In this document: in pieces, positions 36,724 to 46,096 of the stretch | Position numbering within the stretch: position 1 is the stretch's first letter | How the letters are laid out: every line of letters starts with the position of its first letter | Source of the DNA: Pelagomonas calceolata | Lineage: Eukaryota > Sar > Pelagophyceae > Pelagomonadales > Pelagomonadaceae | Reading direction: 5' to 3' | DNA: 64,000 bases | NCBI GenBank assembly: GCA_918797485.1 | Contig: CAKKNE010000002.1 | Span: forward strand, 4,120,501 to 4,184,500 | The notes under the pieces: generated by a model | Told to the model about the DNA's origin: nothing | The model's input: only the letters and a program-made list of their open reading frames with translations | The model's database searches: none | Made by a program: the position numbers and the translations under genes

Positions 36724-37048
36724 CCTGGCGTCGGTTCGACGGCCTCTGCACCCTGGCAGTGCACAGGTCGTATATGTGTGCCCAGCACCCTTGCCGCGCG
36801 ACGACACGCAGCCCCTTTTGCACGGTCTTACGTTGGGAGTGATGCGATGAACACAACCACGTGTGCCGCCGAAAGGCAGCCGTTTGCGCGCACGCCGCAA
36901 CTGACAAAAGCTGCCAACTGACGGGTTTTCCCGCTGTCGGACGCCATCGACGCGACGCGATGAGAGCAAGGGTCGCAGCGACGGCGTATTCCACGCCATC
37001 GACGCGCGCCATCATCGTAGCTTCAGGACTAATTAAAATGCGCCCCGC
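36724..37048. other. Promoter/5' UTR of the WW gene with an introner-like relic
   Basis: Lies between two minus-strand genes. The only structure seen is the introner-like block at 36938-37006, listed separately. Confidence 0.5.
36938..37006 (-). mobile_element. Introner-like relic C
   Basis: On the plus strand it reads GACGCCATCGACGCG ... TTCCACGCCATCGACGCG. The same two blocks, in the same order and about the same distance apart, border the homologous part of intron B (39228-39298). The inner sequence has diverged. It is in the same orientation as the WW gene, so it may be or have been a 5'-UTR intron. Confidence 0.5.
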
Positions 37049-37768
37049 CTAGGCCGACTGGAGCTTGTCCTGGTAGCGGTAGTGGAGCTCCTGGATGAAG
37101 GCGTCGTCCTCGACGAGCTCGCGGAGCACGTCCTTGAACGTCGCCAGGTCTAGGGACGGCGCCGCCGGCTTTTGAGGTACGACCGGCGCCGGCGCCGGCG
37201 GCGCGAAGAGCGAGGGCGATAGCAACGGCGCCGCGGGCTCGTTGACCGACAAGGCGCCCATCAACGACGCCGCAACTGCAGGAGCGGCCGGTGGCGGCGG
37301 CGGCGGCGGCTGCTGGGCCTCCTCGACGAGCCGCTCCAGAATCTCGCCCATGCGCGCGTGTTCTTCCAGAGAGTGGAACCAGAGGCCCCTGATGCGCGTC
37401 TCATCATCAGATCGACGAAAGATTAAGTATCTGTCAACAACCTCCAGCTCGAAGGTCTCATCGACGTCTTCCACCATATTCGTCATGCTCAGCCGATTCA
37501 GCACTACCAAACGCACCCGCGGATGCGCATTTCGCGCCGCAATGAACAAAGGTCCTTCGACGTCGGCGCGCTCCCACTCCTGGTCCGCCCCGAAGTTGTA
37601 CAACGTCGCATGTGTGGCACTCGCTAATATCTCGACGATGGAAGGATCTACTCTTCTCAACGAATTCAGGGAGTTCGTGGCGGCTTGGGACGCGGCTTTT
37701 TGATTGGCGAAGTTCGTCGTGGCGGCCGGTGGCGACTGGCCGCGTTTTCCTTTGGCTTGGCGCGGCAT
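37049..37768 (-). CDS. DCP1: mRNA-decapping enzyme subunit DCP1
   Basis: 239 residues from ATG 37768 (MPRQAKGKRG). The EVH1-like Dcp1 domain spans about 32-160: NSLNSLRRVDPSIVEIL, ATLYNF, WERADVEGPLFIAARNA, LVVLNRLSMTNMVED, RYLIFRR, RGLWFHSLEEHARM. A Pro/Ala linker leads to a C-terminal helix (ATFKDVLRELVEDDAFIQEL) that matches the DCP1 trimerisation helix. DCP1 activates DCP2, which removes the mRNA cap before 5'-3' decay in P-bodies. The Pro run may recruit EVH1/WW-type partners. Confidence 0.93.
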   Translation of the reverse strand: MPRQAKGKRGQSPPAATTNFANQKAASQAATNSLNSLRRVDPSIVEILASATHATLYNFGADQEWERADVEGPLFIAARNAHPRVRLVVLNRLSMTNMVEDVDETFELEVVDRYLIFRRSDDETRIRGLWFHSLEEHARMGEILERLVEEAQQPPPPPPPAAPAVAASLMGALSVNEPAAPLLSPSLFAPPAPAPVVPQKPAAPSLDLATFKDVLRELVEDDAFIQELHYRYQDKLQSA

Positions 37769-38245
37769 CTTCTCTTCTTTCTCCTTTCCTCTCTTGCGGA
37801 TCGCTGCGCGCTGCTTCTGGCTGAGCCCAATCTTTGCAGCTCGGGCGTCTGAGGAGGCGCCAAAAGCGGCTTGTGCTCGCGGAGTCTTGTGGCGCGATGT
37901 GGCGTGGCTTGGCGTGGAGTGCGTAGCACTTAACGCTGCCGCGGAGCTTTTGGCGTTCTCTAATGCGTCAGCGATGCAAATTTGGGCCTCTCGCGGACCA
38001 AAAACTCGCTTTCGCGTCGACCAAAGAAAGCTAGAGCACTTGTGCGCTAGGTGCTGAAACTTAATCACGCTTTTGCTGCATTTTGTAGCGGTAGCGCGTG
38101 GTGGCTTATTGTCGACGCGGGCACGTTTACAAACGTTTTACAGACGTGCTGTGGCATACCAGAGCACTGGTGCTGACTCCGCGCCCACCCGAGTGCTGTG
38201 CCATCCCTGCTGGGCTGCACTGCACAGGTGCACGCAAGCACAGCT
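37769..38245. other. Divergent promoter region DCP1 / TPR protein
   Basis: No gene. The DCP1 frame stays open upstream with weak coding character. No copy of the dispersed palindrome found. Confidence 0.45.
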
Positions 38246-38851
38246 ATGCAGTTCACCATCAATGCCCCAACCCTCCCAAAGCGCTACGAGCGCCCCGCCG
38301 CCTTCGCCGCCTTCGACGAAGATCAGCTGCAGGCCGCGCCCCGGGAAGAAAAGCCGCCGCGCGACCGCGAGGCATGTAGAAGAGACGGCTGCACGCTCGC
38401 GGCCGCCGGCCGCTGGGGCGCTGCTTTGGAACTGTTCGACGAGGCGTTAGCTATCGGCGGCGCGCCCGATCCGTGGGTGCTCCACGAGCTGCGGGCGCAA
38501 GCTTTGTTGGGGTTAGACCGGTGCTTCGAGGCGGCGCGGGCCGCGGAAGTATCTATAGCGGGCGCGCCGGACTGGGCGCCGGCGCACGCGACGCGCGCGC
38601 GCGCGTTGCTGAACTTCGGCGAGGTGGAAGGCTCAGTACAATCCTTCCGCCGCGCATTAAGCTGCGCGCCGGGCGACGCTGAGCTTAGAAGGGAGCTCGA
38701 CGAGGTCCTCGTGCTGGAACGGCGCCTGCAGGATTTGAGACGGGAACGCCTCGAGGCCGCGGCGAGCGCGTCGCATGCAGACGTGGCCGAGGTGAACCGG
38801 TGCAAGGCTGCCTTGCGATGCACGACCGATCCTAATAACATGATTACTTAA
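38246..38851 (+). CDS. TPR protein, TTC33-like
   Basis: 201 residues from ATG 38246. About three tetratricopeptide units lie at 42-145: REACRRDGCTLAAAGRWGAA, VLHELRAQALLGLDRCFEAA, and AHATRARALLNFGEVEGSVQ, each with the small-residue and aromatic positions of TPR helices, followed by a charged coiled helix. The layout and length resemble TTC33, whose function is poorly known. Its stop overlaps the stop of the aminopeptidase on the other strand by 8 bp. Confidence 0.7.
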   Translation: MQFTINAPTLPKRYERPAAFAAFDEDQLQAAPREEKPPRDREACRRDGCTLAAAGRWGAALELFDEALAIGGAPDPWVLHELRAQALLGLDRCFEAARAAEVSIAGAPDWAPAHATRARALLNFGEVEGSVQSFRRALSCAPGDAELRRELDEVLVLERRLQDLRRERLEAAASASHADVAEVNRCKAALRCTTDPNNMIT

Positions 38852-40514
38852 AGCCCTCGACCCCGAACAGCCCCAACGCGAGCGCCACGCCGAAGCCCGT
38901 GCCCCGCTCGTTGTCCGTCGCGGGCCCCGCGAGGTCGACGTGCAGCCACTCGCCGTCCCAGCCCTCCCAGAGGTTCTCATAGATAAAGTTCGCGGCGCAC
39001 GACGACTGCGCGTTCATGCGGTCCTTCACCGAGTTCTTCGAGTCGGCCACTTTGGAAGCAAATTCACTTCTATAAAACTCCGGAGCAAATGGCAGCGGGT
39101 GCACGAGGTCGCCCGTCCGCCTGCCCGCGACGACGGCCTTCCGTTCGAGCTCCTCGGAGTTGGAAAAGACGGCGGCGTGGTTCTTGCCCGTGGCGACCTG
39201 TGTGGAAATCAAATTTCAGGCGCCCGACGCCATCGACGCGATGTTGTCTCCATAACTGCGTCTGCTCGATAGCGTTGAGGTTCCACGCCATCGACGCACC
39301 ATCTGCGCTCCTGTTAATGTGGCCATATCCACAACAATATCGACGCGCTTCCCCGGGAGCACGTTAGGTGCGGTGGCGTGCGCGACGCCGTCCGCGAGGA
39401 CCAATCTCCCTTCAGCGTCGGTGTTGTTGATCTCGCAAGTGCGCCCCCCGAAGAACTTGATTATATCATCGCATCGTAAAGCATCGTTACCGATCGCGTT
39501 CTCCGCGATACATAACACGCAGTGCAACGCGCTCAGTTCGCCGCCGCCCAACGCGCAGGCCGCTTCGAAGCCGGCCAGGCACGCCGCGCCACCCCCCAAA
39601 TCGGCCTTCATGCCCACCATACCTCCAGAAATCTTGAGGCTCAACCCGCCCGTGTCAAAACAAATAGTCTTGCCGACGAGCGCCGCGGCGGGACCCTCCC
39701 GATCAAAGGTCTTCGTGAGGACAACCAATGCCGGCGGCTCCTTCGCGCCCTTGCCGACGCCATAAACGCCACCGTACCCTTTCTCGCGTAGCTCCTCGCC
39801 CACGATCTTTGTGATGGAGATGCCGTCGCCTCTCGACGCCACTGCCTCTGCCTCGGCGACTAATTGAGTCGGCCCCATCTCGTTGGGTGGAGCGTCGTGG
39901 ATGCGCTGCGCGAGTCGGACGGCGTCCGCGGCGACGGCGCAGGCGTTGAGGGTCGCTGCGTCCGCCACGGGCGGCTCGAAGGAGACCGTGACGGTCCTAT
40001 CCTCGTCCTCGTCCTCGTCACTTGCCTTCTTGTTCGTATAAATGGGAAAGGCCTTGGCGACGGCGGCGGCGGCGGCGGCAGGCGTCGACCCGTCCTCGAG
40101 AAGCACGACGACGGCAGCATCTTTGCTGCCGCACGCGCCGCCGACGAGCGACGTGAGGGCGCGCGGCCGGAGGGGCGAGTTGTGCCGCGAGCAGTGCTCG
40201 GGCAGCACCGCCGCCACGACGGTCTCGAGGCCGTCGCCCTTGGGCATCGCCGTCCGGGCGCTCTTGCCGGCATCGCCCGGCGAGCAGCTCTCGACGAGCG
40301 GCTGCCACACGGCCGGCAGCGCGTCATTGTTCAATGCGAGGAGCCGGTCCTTGCGGCCGACGTAGACCGTGGTGTCCGCACTCGTCTGCTTGGCGTCGAA
40401 GCGCAGCGACGTCGTGGCCGCGCGCAGCTGCGTCGTCAGGCGCTGGCGTACGCTTGCACGTGGCCGAAAGGCTGCCGCATGACGCAGGAGCATCGCTGCG
40501 ATGACGAGTTGCAT
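38844..40514 (-). CDS. Leucyl aminopeptidase (M17), two exons
   Basis: 522 residues; exon 1 is 40514-39300 and exon 2 is 39197-38844, joined across introner B. The N-terminus MQLVIAAMLLRHAAAFRPRA is a signal peptide with an A-F junction, suggesting plastid import. The M17 catalytic core is plain: GKTICFDTGGLSLKISGGM, MKADLGGGAACL, the signature NTDAEGRLVLADG, DMATLTGAQM|VATGK across the splice, SVKDRMNAQSSCAANFIYE and HVDLAGPA. M17 enzymes are hexameric two-metal exopeptidases that finish protein turnover. Without removal of the intron the C-terminal third of the catalytic domain would be lost. Confidence 0.94.
39198..39299 (-). mobile_element. Introner-like intron B (102 nt)
   Basis: On the minus strand it starts GTGCGT and ends TTTCCACACAG; removing it joins GAQM to VATGK of the aminopeptidase. 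Its last ~85 nt align with intron A (shared CATCGAGCAGACGCAG near the middle, GCGTCGATGGCGT, and AAATTTGATTTCCACACAG at the end). Unlike A, the 5' border lacks the inverted-repeat partner; instead ACGCCATCGACGC occurs as a direct repeat near both sides. Confidence 0.85.
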
Positions 40515-40832
40515 CGATTACTGCGACAAAGCGTGCCAGCACCGTCGATTGATGGCGACAATGCTGTGCCGGCAGCTCTTTGTGCCACTATATTTTCGAG
40601 CTAGCGGCCTGTAAGGCACTAGGAACCGGCAGCATGCAGCGGCAATTTGCGCCGCAGTAACCCAGCGCAAATCCCTGCTTAGATCAGGCACAGCCCGCAT
40701 TCACCCCTCGTGACGCCTGGCGCCGCTGAGCGACTCTCTTGCCCCGATTCTTTACGAGTTTGTAGCTTGCAGCCCCAACCACTGAAGTGCATCAATTAGC
40801 AATCACTCGCTTACGGAAAAGACTGCGCACGC
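40515..40832. other. Divergent promoter region aminopeptidase / paralogue 1
   Basis: No gene. Dispersed palindrome copy 6 is at 40600-40623. Confidence 0.5.
40600..40623. promoter_or_regulatory. Dispersed palindrome copy 6
   Basis: 24 bp; GCTAGCGG-CCTGTAA-GGCACTAGG. 86 bp from the aminopeptidase start and 210 bp from the start at 40833. Confidence 0.8.
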
Positions 40833-42098
40833 ATGCCGCTGCTACTTCTCAAGCTCCCGGCCGACGTGCACACAAAACTAGCGGCATTCATTCACGCCAA
40901 TGATGCCGCGCGCTTCTGCTTCGCCGGGAAGGAGGCTTATAAGGCCTTCGGGCTCCAGGCCTGGCGCGCCTGTTTGTTCTCGACGCACGGCGGGTTAAGA
41001 ATAGGAAATGAACAAAACGGGTTGCACGCGGCGAGGCGCCTGGCCACGTGCGGCCGCGGCTGCCTCGGGTTCAGGGCTCTGGCCACGGACGGCGGGACCT
41101 TCGACGGGGGCGACAGCCGCTTCTGGGTCGACGCGTTATTTCGGCCGGAGCCCTGGCGCATCTACTGCTCGCGCCAGACGTCTGATCCAATTCTGTGCGC
41201 GGCGACGTTCCTCCCGGAGCGCGAGGCGGAAGACGTCGATTCCAGGGACCGCCACTGGATGTGCGAACTCATCATCGAGACGTGGAGCCTCGAACAATTG
41301 CAGGTCGAGCCCTTCTCGTCGAAGGACTACGCGCTCGGTTCTGTCTTCCTGCGGGTCTGCCACGGGCTGCGGGACGAGGACGTCGTTTCCTTGAACCTGC
41401 AGAACGGCCAGGAGGCAATTACCAAATACAGAGCCAAGATCCTGGAAATCGTGCAAAGGTTCAACACCACCGGCGCGCCGGCGATGCGCATCGGCCTCGA
41501 CAAGACGGTGTTTGCCCAGCGCGGCTCGGTTTCGGTTGATCCTAGAATAGAGGCGCTCGCGTCGAACGCGACGGCCGTCGCGACGACGCTGATAGTCAGG
41601 CGGCCGATCCCCGTGACGTGTCCCGGGCGTTTAGGGATCGTGTTTGGGTGTCGAAGAGCGCCTCGCGTCGGAGACCTCGACGGCCGCCTCAGGCGGGTCT
41701 GCGCGGACGCTACGCCATACATACGCGCGCTGGTCGACGGGCCATCGTCGCACATACTATCTAGAGGTCCGCGCGTGGAGCTGGGGCGGCGGTTGGGAGG
41801 TGTCCGACCCGTTTTACTCGCGGCGAGCTGCTCGCCGGAGCAGGGCGTCTGCTACCAGCTGCTCGGTTCAAACGACGACGCGGACGTCTTCCCGCTCGCT
41901 ATTTTTGGCTTCGGCGGGCGGAATCTCGACGATGCCTTCACGAGCCTCAGAGCGCGTTTTGAGAAACCGGTGACGCTGAAGGGCGTCGTCGTCGCGCTTC
42001 TGGAGGCGGAGCGGCGGCACGACGTGGTTGATCCAAACGTGGACATGGAGTTCGTCGGCTTGGAGGGGTACATGTACGAGGCGCCGCCGGAGACTTAA
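40833..42098 (+). CDS. Tandem paralogue 1, F-box-like N-terminus, unknown function
   Basis: 421 residues. The start (LLLLKLPADVHTKLAAFIHA, then DAARFCFAGKEAYKAF) has the Leu-Pro and helical pattern of F-box or similar degenerate adaptor domains. The rest is a conserved body shared with the next gene: FRPEPWRIYC, ILCAATFLP, GIVFGCRRAPRV, DVFPLAIFGFG and VDMEFVGLEGYMYE near the end. I do not recognise the body. No targeting signal. A role as substrate adaptor of an SCF-type ligase is only inferred from the first 40 residues. Confidence 0.65.
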   Translation: MPLLLLKLPADVHTKLAAFIHANDAARFCFAGKEAYKAFGLQAWRACLFSTHGGLRIGNEQNGLHAARRLATCGRGCLGFRALATDGGTFDGGDSRFWVDALFRPEPWRIYCSRQTSDPILCAATFLPEREAEDVDSRDRHWMCELIIETWSLEQLQVEPFSSKDYALGSVFLRVCHGLRDEDVVSLNLQNGQEAITKYRAKILEIVQRFNTTGAPAMRIGLDKTVFAQRGSVSVDPRIEALASNATAVATTLIVRRPIPVTCPGRLGIVFGCRRAPRVGDLDGRLRRVCADATPYIRALVDGPSSHILSRGPRVELGRRLGGVRPVLLAASCSPEQGVCYQLLGSNDDADVFPLAIFGFGGRNLDDAFTSLRARFEKPVTLKGVVVALLEAERRHDVVDPNVDMEFVGLEGYMYEAPPET

Positions 42099-42157
42099 TT
42101 TTTCGGTAATATTGTTGGTTCGGAGGGCTTTAAAGCCCGTTCCTAGGAATCCCGAAG

Positions 42158-42181
42158 GCTAGCGGCCTGTAAGACACTAGC
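42158..42181. promoter_or_regulatory. Dispersed palindrome copy 7 (consensus)
   Basis: 24 bp; exactly GCTAGCGG-CCTGTAA-GACACTAGC. 60 bp past paralogue 1 and 200 bp upstream of paralogue 2. Confidence 0.85.
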
Positions 42182-42380
42182 ATTGTAGCAAGCAAGCAAG
42201 CAGCCAAAAAGCGCCGCTGCTCGGCGCCGGCTGCTGTGCTTGACGCGTTTGCCCGTGCATTCGACGCTTCGAACTCTCCGGCACTGCTCCTCAACGCGTG
42301 CGGGCCGCTTCACGTCACACAATCACCAATCACTGTCAGTGGCTCTCGGACACTTATATAGGTGCTCAGCTTAAGAAACC

Positions 42381-43631
42381 ATGCCGCGGACGCGCAGCTC
42401 GATTGCGCGTGCAGCCCCCAAGCCCCACAAATTGCCCACTGACATCTTGACGCGCGTCGCGGCCTACGCGTGCGACGACGAGCTCGCCCGGCTCGCGCTG
42501 TCCGCGAAAAGCGCTCTCGCAGCGTTAGACAACCAGCAGATCTGGGCCGCGGCGGTGCGGACGAATCACGGCGGCTTGCGGATTCGCGCCGACGAGCCGA
42601 GCGGTCTCAAGGCGGCCGCGCGCCTCGCCGAGGCGCGCACGAACAGGGGCCCGGTCTACGGCTGCCACGCGCTCGCGTCGGACGTGACGTCCTACGGCGG
42701 CGGTCCCTACTGGGTCGACGGGTTGTTCCAGCCCGAGCCGTGGCGCGTGTTCTATGGAGCTATGGGGGACGGGCGCGTCCTCTGCGCCGCCACGTTTCTG
42801 ACGGGGGGTACCTACGACCCCGACCGCCAGTGGATGATCGATGCGCTCCTTGAGCTGTTCGATAATTGGGATTTACAGAGGAACTACTCGCAGTGGATCG
42901 GGACGTGTCCGGATACCGTGGAGGCGGTCTTCCTTCGCGAATGCGGCCCCAGTGGAACGGCGGCACGCTGGGGCCAGCGGGTTAGTCAAAAGTGCGAGGA
43001 GATTGAGGGCCGCTTCGAAGCGGGCGAGTCGCGGTCGCGGATCGGGCTAGCCGCGACCGCGTTCGAGGAGCGCGAGGGCGTGACGGTGGACACGCGCGTC
43101 GAGGCGTTGTGCGGCGGCGCGCGCCAGGCGACCGTCGTCGTGACGGCTATCGTAATCCGCCGACCGTCGGACTACGCGACGCGCCCCGGCCGCCTCTTCC
43201 TCGTGTTCGGGTGCCGGCGCCCGCCGCGGGTGACTGACGTCTCCGACGGCCGCCTGAAGCGACTTGCTGGTGATGCGACGGCGTTGTGTCGCACGCTCAT
43301 GGACAACCCGATTCGTAAGTGGGTTGGGGGTATCGCGGGAATGTTGGGGCTCGGATGTACGGCTGCTCGATCTCTGCGGGCAACCCGCCACAAGAGTGAG
43401 GTATACGCATACCAGCTCTTTGGAAGCGACGAGGAAATCTTCCCGCTGGCTATTTGCGGCTTCCGGCAAGACATCGACCCGGAAGTTACGGACTTTCGCG
43501 CAGAGCTCTGGAAACCGGTGGCGATCCAAGGGATCATCGTCGCTGTTCTCGAAGTCGACAATGGCGATCCAGCCATAGGCGTCAACGTCGACATGGAGTA
43601 CGTCGGCGTCGAGGGCTACACCTACGAGTAA
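42381..43631 (+). CDS. Tandem paralogue 2, F-box-like N-terminus, unknown function
   Basis: 416 residues, clearly homologous to the gene at 40833: THGGLRI/NHGGLRI, FQPEPWRVFYG, VLCAATFL, RLFLVFGCRRPPRVTDV, EIFPLAICGF and a closing VNVDMEYVGVEGYTYE. The N-terminal LPTDILTRVAAYACDDELAR again resembles an F-box. The region around residues 290-330 differs most from paralogue 1, so the pair is an old duplication. Its stop lies 13 bp from the stop of the convergent glycosyltransferase gene. Confidence 0.65.
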   Translation: MPRTRSSIARAAPKPHKLPTDILTRVAAYACDDELARLALSAKSALAALDNQQIWAAAVRTNHGGLRIRADEPSGLKAAARLAEARTNRGPVYGCHALASDVTSYGGGPYWVDGLFQPEPWRVFYGAMGDGRVLCAATFLTGGTYDPDRQWMIDALLELFDNWDLQRNYSQWIGTCPDTVEAVFLRECGPSGTAARWGQRVSQKCEEIEGRFEAGESRSRIGLAATAFEEREGVTVDTRVEALCGGARQATVVVTAIVIRRPSDYATRPGRLFLVFGCRRPPRVTDVSDGRLKRLAGDATALCRTLMDNPIRKWVGGIAGMLGLGCTAARSLRATRHKSEVYAYQLFGSDEEIFPLAICGFRQDIDPEVTDFRAELWKPVAIQGIIVAVLEVDNGDPAIGVNVDMEYVGVEGYTYE

Positions 43632-43644
43632 GTATCACAACATG

Positions 43645-45021
43645 TTATCCGATCCCGCGAGCGACGTGCGCCGCCCAATGCAACGCCTCCCGAAAGCGGG
43701 GTTTCTCGTCCCAGGCCTGCTGCGTCGGCGCCGGCGTCGCCTTGATGCCGCGCTCTCTCCGTATCCGCTCGGCGAGGTCGAAGTCTGGGCCTTCGTCGGG
43801 GTAGCTGGGCTTCGGCGGCACCCACTTCGTCGCGTAGAGCGACTCCTCCTTCCGCCAGGCCTTGACCCAGTCCGCTTCGCCCTCGTACTGCGGAGGCAGG
43901 GGCGCCCAGGTGCCCTTGCCCGTCGGATCGCGGTCGTACGATTGATCTGTCACGCCCATCAGGGACCACGTGTTCAGGTTGCGCAACGTATCTACGACTC
44001 TCGCGTTTCTAGGAGCACAGCAGGGCACGTTGTCCTTTCTCTTCGCGTAGCACGCGCTGCAGTCCCCGGGGCTCCAGCAATTTGCGACCGCGCGACTCAT
44101 GCCCGGCTCCCAGGGCACTGTATAGACCTTGGCCTGCGTCGCGAGCATGGCCGCTGCTTGACTTAGCGGAGAGTGGCCCAGGAACAGGTTCGGAGCCGTC
44201 ACGAGGCCGTGGAAGGTCTCGGCCGGGTCGCCGTTTAACACAAATGTAACATCTTCCTTCACTAATTCCCCGAACTGCTCCACCGAACCTTCGGAGAATA
44301 TGCAGATCTTCGCGTTCTCATCGCTTTTCTTTATGGACCTCACCAAACAAACATACGTAGCATTCGGCACGAGGCCGTCCCTATGCATACCTCGACGCGC
44401 GTGGATCCGATAGTCACACTCGAACTGCTTCGTCGGATGTGCTACGGCATCGTACATCTTCCGTAGTTCCTTCCTCACATTGATATCGGCGACCATGTAC
44501 CATTTTATATCATTTGGCTTCAAGAACCTAGGTACCACACTATTCTTCGCCTTGCCGGCTTCGTAAGTAGAACATCGTTCGTCGGACTTGAGACCACTGA
44601 TGTCATGTGGCATGGGGCTGTGCACGTAGCAGCACCCGCGGTCCGGCACGCGCCTACAAAGCGCGAAGACGGCCATGCGCTGCAGGTATTGTCCCCCGAA
44701 GCCCGCGGCGTGCTGGCCCGCGGGATAATAGGCCTGCACGCGCGGCGGCTTGTTGGCGTCGTAGCGCTCGCCCTTGGGTGGCGGCGGTGGTGGTGGCTTC
44801 TTCACCGCGCGGCCCCCGACGAAGGGCGCCCGCGTCGCCGCCTCGGCCTCGCGCGCCCGCTGCCGTCGCTTCAGAAACTGCTGGCGCTGATTTCGTAGGC
44901 TCGGCGAGAACTGGAGCCGGCGCGTCGTGTTCGCAGCGTCGGTGGCGGTGCTGTGTGTCAGCAGCGTGGCTGCGAGCAAAACGAGCGGCATCGCTGCCCG
45001 CGGCCGCGCTGTCGCGCGCAT
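43645..45021 (-). CDS. Type II membrane glycosyltransferase, fucosyltransferase-like
   Basis: 458 residues. A short basic N-terminus and hydrophobic anchor (MPLVLLAATLLTHSTATDA from Met 11) fit a Golgi signal anchor or signal peptide; a Pro-rich stem follows. The lumenal part contains YRIHARRGMH, similar to the HxRRG motif of alpha-1,2/1,6-fucosyltransferases, and ICIFSEGSVEQF plus FLGHSPLSQAAAMLA in the order expected for the donor-binding half. Many Cys residues suggest disulfides. Sugar and acceptor cannot be told. Confidence 0.6.
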   Translation of the reverse strand: MRATARPRAAMPLVLLAATLLTHSTATDAANTTRRLQFSPSLRNQRQQFLKRRQRAREAEAATRAPFVGGRAVKKPPPPPPPKGERYDANKPPRVQAYYPAGQHAAGFGGQYLQRMAVFALCRRVPDRGCCYVHSPMPHDISGLKSDERCSTYEAGKAKNSVVPRFLKPNDIKWYMVADINVRKELRKMYDAVAHPTKQFECDYRIHARRGMHRDGLVPNATYVCLVRSIKKSDENAKICIFSEGSVEQFGELVKEDVTFVLNGDPAETFHGLVTAPNLFLGHSPLSQAAAMLATQAKVYTVPWEPGMSRAVANCWSPGDCSACYAKRKDNVPCCAPRNARVVDTLRNLNTWSLMGVTDQSYDRDPTGKGTWAPLPPQYEGEADWVKAWRKEESLYATKWVPPKPSYPDEGPDFDLAERIRRERGIKATPAPTQQAWDEKPRFREALHWAAHVARGIG

Positions 45022-45111
45022 GGATGGTCCAGCAGGCCCGCGCGCTGCCCGGAGCCTGCGCCACGCTCTCGTGCGTTCGTCCTGCGCCGCCCCACCGATT
45101 TTTGGCTGCTT

Positions 45112-45134
45112 GCTAGTGCCTTACGGCCGCTAAC
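45112..45134. promoter_or_regulatory. Dispersed palindrome copy 8
   Basis: 23 bp; GCTAGTGCC-TTACGG-CCGCTAAC. 91 bp upstream of the glycosyltransferase start (minus strand). Confidence 0.75.
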
Positions 45135-45154
45135 AAGAATCACACACCAACAAA

Positions 45155-45934
45155 TTACTCCGCGCGCAGCTCCCGCGCGAGGCGCTCCGCCTCGAGCGCG
45201 TCCTCGTCGACGCGCCTTTGGATAAACACCGTGCCGTCGCCCCACGCCTCGCGCATGGTGCCCGTCCAGCGCAGCTCGAAGTCGTCGGACGGTAAGGGAG
45301 CCGTCATCGTGATGAAGTAGCAGCCCGGGTCCATGTTCGAGGCCATCCTTGCAAGGGTCTCCATGAGCTTCCGGTCGAAGCATGTGGAATTGGCAAATAC
45401 GACTCGTGATGAAATCCACTCGTCGATCACCGTAGCGTCGCCCCGGATGAAATTGACGTCGACTTCCCGCCTCGTCTCCGACTCCATCTTCTCGCGGATG
45501 TGCAGGTCGAACCTTGGCAGCAGCTTCTGGTCACACAGTTCGTGCAGCCCCTCGAGGATCTCGATGCCCAGCACCTTGTCGAAGTCCCACGAGAGAGCTG
45601 CGGCGAAGACCGCGCGCCCCGCACCGGACCCCAAGTCGCAGAACTTGCCGCCCGGCTGCAGGCCGTCGTTCCGGAGCACCTGAAACAGCCCCGCGAAGGG
45701 GCCGAAACAAATTTCGCCGTACGTCAGCGACGCCGCCACGAAGCCATGCTGTCGCCGTTCTTTCCGGGACGTGCGCTTGCCGACGTGCTGGGGGTAGAGC
45801 TCGTAGAGCTGGTTGTAGAGGTGCTCCTCGGGCGTTGGAGGTGTCGGGTCCGTGAGGCCCTGCTCCTCGAGGTAGCAGCGGTGGTCCCTTATTTTATATG
45901 GAGAGAAGCTGCCCTCGAGCTCGTCGGCGCCCAT
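45155..45934 (-). CDS. DOT1-like SAM-dependent methyltransferase
   Basis: 259 residues. ASLTYGEICFGPFAGLFQVL, then KFCDLGSGAGRAVFAAALSW (motif I) and VLGIEILEGLHELC match the DOT1-like fold, and FANSTCFD sits where the catalytic NN-type loop is expected. DOT1 methylates H3K79 from outside the SET family; this short protein lacks the basic nucleosome-binding tail of yeast Dot1, so another protein substrate is possible. No targeting signal. It lies in a run of three methyltransferase-type genes. Confidence 0.75.
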   Translation of the reverse strand: MGADELEGSFSPYKIRDHRCYLEEQGLTDPTPPTPEEHLYNQLYELYPQHVGKRTSRKERRQHGFVAASLTYGEICFGPFAGLFQVLRNDGLQPGGKFCDLGSGAGRAVFAAALSWDFDKVLGIEILEGLHELCDQKLLPRFDLHIREKMESETRREVDVNFIRGDATVIDEWISSRVVFANSTCFDRKLMETLARMASNMDPGCYFITMTAPLPSDDFELRWTGTMREAWGDGTVFIQRRVDEDALEAERLARELRAE

Positions 45935-45974
45935 GGCGCTGTTTTGGGCAGCCCTGTGATGGGCTGCGCTGCGC

Positions 45975-45996
45975 GCTAGTGTGTCGCTACACTAGC
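45975..45996. promoter_or_regulatory. Dispersed palindrome copy 9 (symmetrical form)
   Basis: 22 bp; GCTAGTGT-GTCGCT-ACACTAGC, perfect 8-bp arms. 41 bp upstream of the DOT1-like start on the minus strand. Confidence 0.75.
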
Positions 45997-46096
45997 ACCG
46001 TCTTCCGTTTCTGGGCCGCCAGACCCATTGAAGTTGATTGAACCATGGCAACTACTAAGTTAGTAGTATTAACAACGTTTAGTCAGAACAGAAAAA

